A stretch of 14,064 nt of DNA from Phycisphaerales bacterium (GTDB taxonomy: Bacteria > Planctomycetota > Phycisphaerae > Phycisphaerales > UBA1924), in assembly GCA_007124345.1 (NCBI GenBank), contig SLFH01000038.1, positions 1 to 14,064 on the forward strand, given 5' to 3'. Below, piece by piece: positions 7,296 to 14,064 of the stretch. The first letter of the stretch is position 1. Each line of letters starts with the position of its first letter. Position numbers and translations under genes: made by a program. Under the pieces are notes generated by a model, which was given only the letters and a program-made list of their open reading frames with translations, did not search any database and was not told where the DNA came from.

Positions 7296-7589
7296 ATGAC
7301 GAAATCCGTTTATTCACGCTACTACCGTACCGCCATCATTGAAGCAGAAGGACGCAACAGTCTGGCACAACGCCTACCAGACGCACCGGCCACGTATCCA
7401 GACGCCCTGCTGCACACCCTGGTAGGTAATGAAACCCTGGACCTTTTGGCCAAGCGCTATTACGGCCGCGAGGATTTATGGTGGCGCATCGCCGATGCCA
7501 ACCCGGGACGCTTTCCCCTCGACTGGCAGGCGGGCGAAACCATCGTAATTCCGCCGATCCGCGTAGCCACCCGCATGCCCCGGAGGTAG
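7296..7589 (+). CDS. LysM/gp53-like baseplate protein
   Basis: A 97-residue protein. The C-terminal half (LAKRYYGREDLWWRIADANP, then PLDWQAGETIVIPP) is a LysM-type fold as used in gpX/T4 gp53 and in the C-terminus of Afp7. In baseplates this domain ties the wedges to the hub rather than binding free peptidoglycan. I chose the ATG at 7296 over an in-frame TTG at 7266: the TTG has no ribosome binding site, while the ATG follows a purine-rich stretch, although no strong AGGAG motif is present. The gene lies 36 nt after the CIS-tube gene and 3 nt before the hub gene, whose ribosome binding site is inside this reading frame. The two adjacent genes look like a split Afp7. Confidence 0.83.
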   Translation: MTKSVYSRYYRTAIIEAEGRNSLAQRLPDAPATYPDALLHTLVGNETLDLLAKRYYGREDLWWRIADANPGRFPLDWQAGETIVIPPIRVATRMPRR

Positions 7590-7592
7590 TCT

Positions 7593-8729
7593 GTGTCCCG
7601 AGATCTGTATTACCGTGTTTCGGTTCGTGCCGGAACGGCCTCTTACGATCTGTCCCACGATCTGACCGGCTTGACCATTGAAGAAGACGAACACAAGCCC
7701 GATCAGCTCACGGTGGATTTGAGCGATCCTTACAAGGTGCTCAGCCATGCTCTGCAGGAAGGCATGGAAGTCGAGGTGGATCTGGGGTACTCTGACGATC
7801 ACTGCATTATCTTTCGAGGACGTATTTACAAGGTAGACAGTGATTTTCCACAAGACGGCCTGCCCACGATCAAGTTTTCAGCCTACGATAAGAGCATGCG
7901 CATGGGCCTGCGCAAACGTAATCGTCCCTGGACTGATATGGCTCTTTCGGAAATCGTGGAAACAATTGCGGAGGAATACTTCGACAACGATGTATCCGTC
8001 GACCTTCGTGGCGATCCCCAGTTCAGCGGCAACGGCATCCGGCAACAGGATGAAACCGATTTGGCTTTTTTGCTCCGGCTAGCCAGGCAATACGGTGCAG
8101 AGATGTTCGTCGTCACCGACGAAGATACCGATATCCTGCATTTTCAATCCCAATACAGCATTATGAAAGCTGATCCGGAATTTACACTCTATCACGGCCG
8201 CTGCGGTGTATCCGGACATCTGATCAGTTTTCAGGCCGGAAGCAATATCACCGATATTCAACTGCCGCGTGTTTTTTCCGGAATCGAATATGAAAGCGGT
8301 GAGCGCACCGAAGCCACCACCGCCGAAATCGAGGAGATAGGCGACGCCGAAGATCCTTTTTTTGACGACAATCTATCATCCTTCAGCAAAAAGGAGCCGG
8401 AGCGGGCCGCCCAATTGGAATCTCTGCTGGCGGAGGCCCAAGCCATTCCTGACGAACTGCGTGAAGAACTGGGCGGTGAGGAACGGCAACCAACGCCCGG
8501 ATTCGCTTCCCAGGAAGAACTGGATACCCGTGCTCAGAATCAATTCAGCACCAGTATTCACGGCATGCGCGGCAGCGGCACAACTCCAGGCAATCAGCGT
8601 ATCCGGGCCCAGGCCAACATACGCATTGCTGATGTGGGAGGACGTTTTTCCGGTATCTGGTACCTGTCGCAGGTGCGCCACATTATAAGCAACCAAGGAT
8701 ATCTGACCGAAATCCAATGTCAAAGGTAA
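7593..8729 (+). CDS. Baseplate hub protein (gp27/phage late control D-like; Afp8 N-terminal half)
   Basis: A 378-residue protein. Its N-terminal part (LTGLTIEEDEHKPDQLTVDLSD, about 25-46; EGMEVEVDLGY; FRGRIYKVDSDFP) is the first beta-barrel of gp27/GpD-type hubs. The middle (WTDMALSEIVETIAEEYF; IRQQDETDLAFLLRLARQYGAEMFV, about 149-173) is the conserved hub helix region. The C-terminus (ADVGGRFSGIWYLSQVRHII) closes the second barrel. A trimer forms the pseudo-hexameric platform between spike and tube. The GTG start at 7593 is set by GGAGGT at 7582-7587, and the reading agrees with homologue N-termini. An acidic low-complexity insertion (about 240-315) interrupts the domain. In Afp8 and VgrG this part is fused to the spike; here the spike is the next gene, 7 nt away. 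Confidence 0.92.
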   Translation: MSRDLYYRVSVRAGTASYDLSHDLTGLTIEEDEHKPDQLTVDLSDPYKVLSHALQEGMEVEVDLGYSDDHCIIFRGRIYKVDSDFPQDGLPTIKFSAYDKSMRMGLRKRNRPWTDMALSEIVETIAEEYFDNDVSVDLRGDPQFSGNGIRQQDETDLAFLLRLARQYGAEMFVVTDEDTDILHFQSQYSIMKADPEFTLYHGRCGVSGHLISFQAGSNITDIQLPRVFSGIEYESGERTEATTAEIEEIGDAEDPFFDDNLSSFSKKEPERAAQLESLLAEAQAIPDELREELGGEERQPTPGFASQEELDTRAQNQFSTSIHGMRGSGTTPGNQRIRAQANIRIADVGGRFSGIWYLSQVRHIISNQGYLTEIQCQR

Positions 8730-8736
8730 AAAAGAC

Positions 8737-9420
8737 ATGTTTGATCCTGAACCGTCATCAACCGAATTCGAAGAGACTGTCGCTCTAAAGAAGTACTACG
8801 GCAAATACCCCGGATTGGTAATAAGCAATACGGCCCTCAATGAAGACGATAACTACGGCGATCACCGCGGTGAACTGCTGGTGAAAATCCCCGGTATCCT
8901 GGAAGAAGATCCTGATGGTGATGGCCAGCGACCGATCCAGGTGTTGGCCAAACCCTGTTTTCATCCTGGCTTTTTTTTCATACCCGAAGAACAAACCCAG
9001 GTTTGGGTCGAATTTGCCGCCGGCGACATTAATTCTCCCCTGTGGTCCGGGGCATGGTATCCCAAGGATCTTTCCCCCCGGACCGTGGACGACGAAGGTC
9101 CTACCGAGTTTCAGAAAATGATCCGTACGGCTTCCGGCCACGTGGTTCAGCTGGACGATACCGAAAACAAAGAGCAGATCGTAGTTCGTCACAAACAGGG
9201 TTCGCTGATCAAGATCGACAAGGACGGCCACATCACAGTTGAACACAAGGATGGATTTAAAATCGAACTCAAAGCCGACAACACAATCGAGATCGATTGC
9301 GAGAAGGTGGAGATCAACGCTGATGTGACCATAGACGGCAACCTGGATGTCACCGGTGATGTGACGGTGGGTCAGGGGCCGAAGACAACTATCAGCAACA
9401 ACGAGATAACCGGAGGATAG
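8737..9420 (+). CDS. Central spike protein (gp5/gpV-like; Afp8 C-terminal half)
   Basis: A 227-residue protein. Residues about 15-105 have the OB-fold pattern of gpV/gp5: KYPGLVISNTAL, DHRGELLVKIPGI, FIPEEQTQVWVEFAAGDINSPLWSGAWYP. After a short linker, IRTASGHVVQLDDTEN (about 128-143) begins an intertwined beta-prism built from short alternating strands (IKIDKDGHITVEHKDG, then IEIDCEKVEINADVTIDGNL). It ends in GDVTVGQG and a Gly-rich tail. As a trimer it forms the needle beneath the hub. No lysozyme domain is present, unlike T4 gp5. The ribosome binding site AAAGGT (8722-8727) overlaps the end of the hub gene. The stop is 7 nt before the tip gene. Confidence 0.92.
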   Translation: MFDPEPSSTEFEETVALKKYYGKYPGLVISNTALNEDDNYGDHRGELLVKIPGILEEDPDGDGQRPIQVLAKPCFHPGFFFIPEEQTQVWVEFAAGDINSPLWSGAWYPKDLSPRTVDDEGPTEFQKMIRTASGHVVQLDDTENKEQIVVRHKQGSLIKIDKDGHITVEHKDGFKIELKADNTIEIDCEKVEINADVTIDGNLDVTGDVTVGQGPKTTISNNEITGG

Positions 9421-9427
9421 GTTTCAG

Positions 9428-9862
9428 ATGGGCGACTTGGTATTAAAAGGATTGTTGAACCTGAAAGGTATGCTCAAGCTGGCCGGAAAAGACGGCGGCA
9501 AAGTCAAGGTCGGAGCCGTGGAAGCTCTGGTGGAGGTTGCCAAAGGCCAGGCCGGGGCTTCGCAGGGCCAGGGAGTGCCGGTGATATTGCCTCCGCCGCC
9601 TGCCAGTCCCACTGATCCGGGGGTGGATGGCTGGATTTTCAAATCCTTCAACTCCACGGTCACTGCCGGGGACAAGAATATAGTCACCCAGGGTATGTGC
9701 GCTTTAGGCAACCCAAGCACGGCGACCTGGCCCGGAATGGTCCAGGCCAGCATAGGAAATCCCACGGTCACAATCAATAATATTCCTATCAACGTGGTGG
9801 GCGACATGGCCACGGTGCTTCCCAACGGCGCACCACTGTTTTTCAGCAAAAGCGGGCAGTAA
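9428..9862 (+). CDS. Spike-tip protein in the PAAR/Afp10 position, no visible metal ligands
   Basis: A 144-residue protein directly after the spike gene, in the place of Afp10/PAAR tips. The N-terminal 55 residues are Leu/Lys/Gly/Ala-rich. A PPPPASPTDPG linker (about 55-65) follows. The compact C-terminal domain (FNSTVTAGDKNIVTQGM, NPSTATWPG, NPTVTINNIPINVVGDMATVLP) shows the short Gly/Pro-terminated strands of PAAR-like cones, including a GD-containing segment. There is no histidine and only one cysteine (Cys91), so the usual His3-Cys metal site of PAAR tips cannot be built within one chain. It may be a metal-free tip, or a PAAR-like domain that carries an adaptor tail. GGAGG (9412-9416) lies in the end of the spike gene. 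Confidence 0.75.
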   Translation: MGDLVLKGLLNLKGMLKLAGKDGGKVKVGAVEALVEVAKGQAGASQGQGVPVILPPPPASPTDPGVDGWIFKSFNSTVTAGDKNIVTQGMCALGNPSTATWPGMVQASIGNPTVTINNIPINVVGDMATVLPNGAPLFFSKSGQ

Positions 9863-9877
9863 ACGGACTCATAAACG

Positions 9878-10630
9878 ATGGCAGTTGTCAGCCTGAAAAT
9901 CAACGAACCGGTTCATGACACCGCCCTGATCGGCACAGGCGATTTGACCCTGCGCGGCAGCATTACTGCCAAACCGCCGGAACTAAACCAGGTGCCCTTG
10001 TACTACCGCTGGTATTCGAGCCTCTTTGTTGCTAAAAAGGGGCGCTATTCGATTAATGAAACCGCGCTGACGCATCCTGGCAACGGTCTGGTCACTAACT
10101 TGGAGATAGGTACCCAGGTCATCACGCTGGCCGCCAGTGACCGGGCCGGAGAAACCGATGCCGACCTGGAAGCGATTCAGCACGGCGGCATGACCGGAGG
10201 CAGTGATGGCGACGGGCAATGCGTTGTTCATGTGTTTATTGCTCACCTGCTCTCTCCCGCAAACGGAGCTGAAATCAATCAGTCGGAAGCTATACTGGAA
10301 GCACGGGCACCTTCTCTGTGGGGTGTAACCACCGATATTCCGGAGGTATATGCGATCAATCCAGACTATCATCCCTTGAACCGCATTCGGTACCGGTGGG
10401 AGTTCATTCCCTTGGGGTCCCCGCCCGGCCGAAGTCGGATGGATTTTATTCCGGCGATAGAGGAATATGAATTCGATCCGGAAATGGATTCCGAACTGAT
10501 CCGCATCCGTTACAGGGGTCCCCTGCCCTCCGGGCTGATCGCAGGCTATACCCTGAGGCTGCATGCAGAAGACAACCAGGAGATCCTGGGAGGCGATCAG
10601 GTCTCAGTAAGTGTGACGGTTGTACCATAA
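9878..10630 (+). CDS. Two-repeat Ig/cadherin-like accessory protein of the baseplate
   Basis: A 250-residue protein made of two similar halves. Half 1 (about 5-127) opens with a NEPVHDTALI strand, then VPLYYRWYSSLF and ITLAASDRAGETDAD, and closes with a QCVVHVFI strand. Half 2 (about 128-250) repeats the order: LLSPANGAEI, NRIRYRWEFIPL, LRLHAEDNQEILGGDQ and VSVSVTVV. The YxRW strand and the S/A-x-D loop before a terminal strand are typical of Ig/PKD-like beta sandwiches. No signal peptide is present, consistent with a particle component. I do not recognise a named family. It lies between the spike tip and gp25 genes, so it may decorate spike or baseplate. The ATG at 9878 has no clear ribosome binding site; coupling to the stop 15 nt upstream may supply initiation. 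Confidence 0.75.
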   Translation: MAVVSLKINEPVHDTALIGTGDLTLRGSITAKPPELNQVPLYYRWYSSLFVAKKGRYSINETALTHPGNGLVTNLEIGTQVITLAASDRAGETDADLEAIQHGGMTGGSDGDGQCVVHVFIAHLLSPANGAEINQSEAILEARAPSLWGVTTDIPEVYAINPDYHPLNRIRYRWEFIPLGSPPGRSRMDFIPAIEEYEFDPEMDSELIRIRYRGPLPSGLIAGYTLRLHAEDNQEILGGDQVSVSVTVVP

Positions 10631-10651
10631 AAAAATAAGGTGAGATTTACG

Positions 10652-11026
10652 ATGAACGAAGACCTCAGGGGTTTTGCAAGCCCCTTTCGCATCGATCCCG
10701 ATACCGGCGGCATCGCCTGGTCCAGCGGGATGGAAAAACTCAGAACCAATATCATTCATATTCTGCTTACCGACGTGGGTGAACGGGTTATGTTTCGTGA
10801 ATACGGCGGTGGCATCCGCCAGCTTGTCCACGACCCCAACAATGAAGCTTTGCGTGCCATTGTTCAGCACCAGATCGCTAAATCCATCGGGCGCTGGGAA
10901 CCGGGTGTGATGCTGCAAAAAGTGACGGTTACCGTCGAACAGTCCGTTTTGAGAGCTGACCTGGAATATGTGGTCCGGCATACCCGCCAGCCCCATAGCC
11001 TTTCGGTCCCATTGTTCCGGCTCTAA
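10652..11026 (+). CDS. gp25-like baseplate wedge protein (Afp9-like)
   Basis: A 124-residue protein of the gp25/GPW family. Features are FASPFRIDPDTGGIAWSSG (about 7-25), KLRTNIIHILLTDVGERVMFREYGGGIRQLV (about 28-58; the ERxMxxxYG core is the family hallmark), and a C-terminal VVRHTRQPHSLSVPLFRL strand. Gp25 sits at the wedge core and templates the first sheath ring. I place the start at the ATG at 10652, because the AAGGTGAG ribosome binding site (10638-10645) overlaps the alternative GTG at 10640. The gene is 21 nt after the Ig-like gene and is followed by the longest gap in the window. Confidence 0.93.
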   Translation: MNEDLRGFASPFRIDPDTGGIAWSSGMEKLRTNIIHILLTDVGERVMFREYGGGIRQLVHDPNNEALRAIVQHQIAKSIGRWEPGVMLQKVTVTVEQSVLRADLEYVVRHTRQPHSLSVPLFRL

Positions 11027-11035
11027 GTAGTGCCT

Positions 11036-11137
11036 GAACGAAAAATCCTTTATTCCCTCTCCCAGTAGGGAGGGTCAGGGTAGGGTTTAATAATATCCAG
11101 AGGATATTTCTCCTCCTGGGAGAGAGAGTTTTCGTTT
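11036..11137. repeat. Nested inverted-repeat element in the gp25-gp6 gap
   Basis: The 141-nt gap (11027-11167) holds three nested inverted repeats: AACGAAAA (11037-11044) with TTTTCGTT (11129-11136), CTCTCCCA (11057-11064) with TGGGAGAG (11117-11124), and AATATCC (11092-11098) with GGATATT (11102-11108) around a 3-nt loop. A competing local stem can form between CCCTCTCCC (11055-11063) and GGGAGGG (11068-11074). The CCTCTCCC/GGGAGGGTCAGGGT wording resembles a class of dispersed intergenic repeats seen in many proteobacterial genomes. It could be a small non-autonomous (MITE/REP-like) insertion or a structured mRNA segment. No flanking direct repeat is obvious. The gp6-like gene keeps a ribosome binding site just beyond it. 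Confidence 0.6.
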
Positions 11138-11167
11138 AGAACCTAAGTGAATTAAGAGGATTATAAG

Positions 11168-12673
11168 ATGATCAACAACAGCCGACCCCGAATCGACTAT
11201 ACCCGTAAGGACTTTGCTTCGCTGCGTGAGGATCTGTTACGTCTGGCCAGGGAAAAACTTCCGGCCTGGACCGATCATTCGGCCAATGATCTGGGTGTGG
11301 TGCTTCTGGAGCTTTTTGCCTCGGTGGCCGACAGCCTGTTTTACTATGAAGATCGCCTGGCCAACGAGAGCTACCTGCCCACAGCAGTGGAACGGCGCAG
11401 CGTCATGCACCTGCTGCGACTGATCGGATATGAGCTGCGGCCACCTCAGGCGTCCTCGGCTGATCTCGTGCTTCTGTTCGATCCGGCTGCTACCGGCACT
11501 GTGGTCATCGATACCGGCAGCCGGTTTCAAACCACGGCCGCAGCCACTGGAAAGCCTGTCGGCTTTCAATATATCCGTGATCCTATCAGCATCGAACTGA
11601 ACAATTTGCCAACGGTCCGTCACAGGGACGGAAACTTCTATAAGCGTTTTGCCTTTCTTCCGGTGGTACAAGTCGATGCCGCAATATCCGATGAAACCCT
11701 GGGCTCATCCGACGGAAGCGCGGGTCAGCGTTTCCCTCTTGCCCGATCTTCCCTGATCGAGGATTCGCTGGTGGTGGATGTGAATGAAGGCAGTGGTCCC
11801 AAGGTCTGGGAAAAAAAAGCTACCCTGCTCAACAGTCTGAGCGCCAGCGAGCACTACATTGTGCGGCGCGATGAATTCGATGTGGCCTGGGTGGTTTTCG
11901 GTGATGACCAGTATGGCAAAATTCCACGACGGGGGCGCAATACCCTGCGGGCCAGTTACCTGGTCGGCGGCGGTATAAAAGGCAATGTACCGCCGCTGAG
12001 CATTTCACAGGCGGTGACAAACATCTCCGACCTGCAACTGGTTTTCAACAAGAGCGCTGCCACCGGTGGAGCCGATGCCGAACCGATTTCCGAGGCGGCA
12101 GAACGGGGGCCCCAGCTTTTCAGGGCCATGGGTCGTGCCGTGACGGCCCGCGACTACGAAGAGCATGCCCAGCAGTTTGGGGTAGGAAAGGCCCGCGCCC
12201 GGACAGGTGGCTGGAACCGGATTGAACTCTTCGTGGCACCGGTGGGCGGCGGTCAACCCACCGACACTCTCAAGGCCGATCTGCGTGCTTACTTTGAGAA
12301 CAAGCGTATTATGACCAGCATTCTCGATGTTCGCAATCCGTCCTATATAAATGTATTTATCGAAGGCACTCTTGAGGTACAGGCCTATTTTTTCACCGAG
12401 CAGGTTCAGCAACAGGTGGAAAATGCCGTCAGCAATTTGCTGGCCTTCGACCAGGTTGATTTTGAAAAAAAGCTTTACCTGACCAAGGTTTATGAAGCCA
12501 TTGAAGCTGTCGAAGGAGTTCGGGGGGTGAATATCACCCGTTTTGCCTTAGCTGATTCGGCTGAGGCGATCCCTGGCGACGGCACCTTGAAATTCGGGTG
12601 GAACGAAATACCTCAGGCCGGTTACGGGACCGGGATATTGCTGACCGTTTTGGGAGGTCGCCGTGATAGTTGA
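11168..12673 (+). CDS. Baseplate wedge protein (gp6/baseplate J-like; Afp11-like)
   Basis: A 501-residue protein. The N-terminus (IDYTRKDFASLREDLLRLAREKLPAWTDHSANDLGVVLLELFASVADSLFYYEDRLANESYL, about residues 9-70) is the typical opening of Afp11/gp6-type wedge proteins. VMHLLRLIGYELRPPQAS follows. A middle beta-rich region includes FGDDQYGKIPRRGRN (about 246-260) and AARGPQ-type baseplate-J motif AERGPQLFRAMGRAVTARDYEEHA (about 312-335). The C-terminus (VYEAIEAVEGVRGVNITRFA) matches the end of baseplate J. It dimerises and links wedges into a ring around the hub. The ATG at 11168 has AAGAGGA at 11154-11160. It overlaps the next gene by 11 nt. Confidence 0.93.
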   Translation: MINNSRPRIDYTRKDFASLREDLLRLAREKLPAWTDHSANDLGVVLLELFASVADSLFYYEDRLANESYLPTAVERRSVMHLLRLIGYELRPPQASSADLVLLFDPAATGTVVIDTGSRFQTTAAATGKPVGFQYIRDPISIELNNLPTVRHRDGNFYKRFAFLPVVQVDAAISDETLGSSDGSAGQRFPLARSSLIEDSLVVDVNEGSGPKVWEKKATLLNSLSASEHYIVRRDEFDVAWVVFGDDQYGKIPRRGRNTLRASYLVGGGIKGNVPPLSISQAVTNISDLQLVFNKSAATGGADAEPISEAAERGPQLFRAMGRAVTARDYEEHAQQFGVGKARARTGGWNRIELFVAPVGGGQPTDTLKADLRAYFENKRIMTSILDVRNPSYINVFIEGTLEVQAYFFTEQVQQQVENAVSNLLAFDQVDFEKKLYLTKVYEAIEAVEGVRGVNITRFALADSAEAIPGDGTLKFGWNEIPQAGYGTGILLTVLGGRRDS

Positions 12674-14064
12674 ATTCAAGGCTCACACCGATCTTCACCC
12701 CCGGCAGATCCTCATAGACTGGACCTGGCTTTCGGCTGAGGCCGTTCGTCCAGGTTTGCGCCTGCGGCGCCAGCAAAAAGCTTATGCGCAAAAGGTAGGA
12801 GATGGCCGGTCGGTCGTGAATCTGGCAGCGCTTTTTCGTCTGCCGGACACGCCCTGGGGGCAAATCGAAACAAGCGCGTACGTTATAACCAACACAGCCG
12901 ACCGGGAGGACATGATCCAGCTTGAGGTCAGCTGGTTTTTTGCTGTGGATGGAGACGCTCAGCCTTCACAAGTGAGGATCGACTGGTACGATACTGATGG
13001 CGATACTTTACAGGAGGATACGGTCACCGAGATCAGCCGGGTGGAGCAAAGCGTTGTGCCCTCAGCTCCATGGGGTGCTGTGACCACCTATGAAATCTTT
13101 GTCTCACCTGGTGGGGAACCTGAAATAGCCACAGGTCGAATCAGGGTGTTTACCAGCAATGCGAATCCTGCCGTAGCTGATCGTGTAGAATGGCTGCCCG
13201 GCAGTCAACCACCGGTTACTCTTGATTTTGATATAGCCCGCAGCTATGTGACCACTGCCGAAAACTTTTCGACCGGCGACTCGTTTCAGGCGCGTTTCAA
13301 CTTGAACCGTACTTCACCCGGGCCTTTGGTCCCGGTGGGACAAGTTGTCATCGACGAAACATTCAATCCCGACAGCGGAGACTGGAAGCGGCGGGTGCAG
13401 GTTGTCGATGGCGTTCTTGAGCCGGAAAAAGTCTACTATTACGCTCTGTTTGCGCCCGAAAGCAGCAGTTTTTCAAGCCGACGCGAGTGGCGCGCAGCCG
13501 CCATGGCCACTAGGGCCTATGAGTTGGGGGATCGCTTGTACCATATGCTTCCGGCCGTTCATAGGCAATACGACGAGCCCACTCCGGATATGCAGGGGCA
13601 AGGTCAGCTGCGCCGCTTTCTGTCGATTTTCGGCCAGGCTGCCGATCAGGTAAGAAGCATGGCTGAAGGCCTGCGAAATCGACATGATGTCAATGCGGTA
13701 GATGCCGATTTTTTATGGCCTCTGGCACGCTGGATCGGCTGGCAGCCGGACCAGACCCTGGATGAAAAAGCCAGGCGACGGGATATCCATCTGGCCCCGG
13801 AAATCTATCAATCCGTTGGAACTCTTCCCAATATCCGGGCTCTGGTCAATCGTATGACTGGCTGGGACTGCCAGGTTAAGGAATATGTTCATAATATATT
13901 CCGCACCAATGCACCCGAAATCATCACACTGTGGGAAATCTGGGAACGTCACCATGACGGCAGCACCTGGAGCAATGCGGTGGCAGCCACCCAAACGGAT
14001 GGGTTCGACGGACGGCCGTCTGCTGCTGTGGACATCTCCGGCAATTTGTGGCTATTTTGGCACG
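12663..14064 (+). CDS. gpI/gp7-like baseplate wedge protein (Afp12 position) with beta-propeller-like C-terminus, 3' partial
   Basis: The frame is open from the GTG at 12663 to the right edge (467 complete codons). The start is set by GGGAGGT (12652-12658) inside the preceding gene, which it overlaps by 11 nt. Residues 1 to about 285 look like beta-sandwich domains (strands such as LEVSWFFAVDGD, YEIFVSPGG, VYYYALFAPE). Residues about 286-415 match a P2 gpI-like tail domain: YELGDRLYHMLPAVHRQYDE, FLSIFGQAADQVRSMAEGL, DADFLWPLARWIGW, and GTLPNIRALVNRMTGW. The last 40 residues (GSTWSNAVAATQTDG, RPSAAVDISGNLWLFW) read like the first blade of a sialidase/Kelch-type propeller. It would join wedge to periphery and may present a binding module. 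Total length is unknown. Confidence 0.85.
   Translation, partial: MIVEFKAHTDLHPRQILIDWTWLSAEAVRPGLRLRRQQKAYAQKVGDGRSVVNLAALFRLPDTPWGQIETSAYVITNTADREDMIQLEVSWFFAVDGDAQPSQVRIDWYDTDGDTLQEDTVTEISRVEQSVVPSAPWGAVTTYEIFVSPGGEPEIATGRIRVFTSNANPAVADRVEWLPGSQPPVTLDFDIARSYVTTAENFSTGDSFQARFNLNRTSPGPLVPVGQVVIDETFNPDSGDWKRRVQVVDGVLEPEKVYYYALFAPESSSFSSRREWRAAAMATRAYELGDRLYHMLPAVHRQYDEPTPDMQGQGQLRRFLSIFGQAADQVRSMAEGLRNRHDVNAVDADFLWPLARWIGWQPDQTLDEKARRRDIHLAPEIYQSVGTLPNIRALVNRMTGWDCQVKEYVHNIFRTNAPEIITLWEIWERHHDGSTWSNAVAATQTDGFDGRPSAAVDISGNLWLFWH

Noticed and set aside
9983..10564. 193-residue minus-strand open frame opposite the Ig-like gene
   Set aside because: The + strand frame covers the whole stretch, fits the operon direction and shows an internal repeat. 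The minus translation has no recognisable features.
10640..10642. GTG as start of the gp25-like gene
   Set aside because: It overlaps the AAGGTGAG ribosome binding site that is correctly spaced for the ATG at 10652.
13345..13653. 102-residue + strand frame near the right edge
   Set aside because: It lies out of phase inside the gpI/gp7-like gene, which is open from 12663 to the end and contains the expected tail-domain motifs.
1..14064. CRISPR arrays, tRNA or rRNA genes, transposases, toxin or effector genes
   Set aside because: No regularly spaced repeats, cloverleaf-like segments, transposase motifs or recognisable toxin domains were found when reading the window.

Overview
The window lies inside one co-directional gene cluster (all genes on the + strand) encoding the core of an extracellular contractile injection system (eCIS), a phage-tail-like particle of the Afp/PVC type. 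No stretch of more than about 300 bases lacks a gene. The largest gaps are 141, 92 and 71 nt, and each contains an inverted repeat. Base composition looks moderately GC-rich by eye, and most genes have strong AGGAG-type ribosome binding sites. This fits a Gram-negative bacterium, possibly a deltaproteobacterial/Desulfobacterota-like lineage, but no marker gene here fixes the taxonomy. I see no tRNA, rRNA, CRISPR array, transposase, toxin or effector.

Layout. The left edge cuts a two-module AAA+ ATPase (Afp15-like), followed by a DUF4255 tail-terminator/cap protein (Afp16-like). Next come the contractile sheath (2272-3789) and the inner tube (3861-4322). The segment 4335-5278 encodes a gp26-like baseplate/assembly protein with two CxxC pairs. 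A short DUF6760/GpE-like reading frame follows it in the -1 frame. That frame has no usable start of its own, and a perfect T TTT TTC heptamer sits just before the upstream stop, so a programmed -1 frameshift is likely. This is the most interesting signal in the window. Then comes a 446-residue, Pro/Ser-rich, probably disordered protein with no recognised family (5286-6626).

The baseplate block follows: a CIS-tube/Afp7-like protein, a separate LysM/gp53-like protein, a gp27-like hub, a gp5/gpV-like spike, a PAAR-position spike-tip protein, a protein with two Ig-like repeats, and a gp25-like wedge protein. A 141-nt gap containing nested inverted repeats comes next, then a gp6/baseplate-J-like wedge protein (Afp11). 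The last gene is a gpI/gp7-like wedge protein (Afp12 position) that runs off the right edge just as what looks like a beta-propeller begins.

Working together: hub, spike and tip form the puncturing centre. The gp25/gp6/gp7-like proteins form wedges that hold the sheath in its extended state. The tube polymerises on the hub with the sheath around it. DUF4255 caps the distal end, and the AAA+ protein probably acts in assembly or cargo handling. The tape measure, fibre, any additional sheath or tube paralogues and the payload genes are not recognisable here. They probably lie outside the window, unless the disordered 446-residue protein fills one of those roles.
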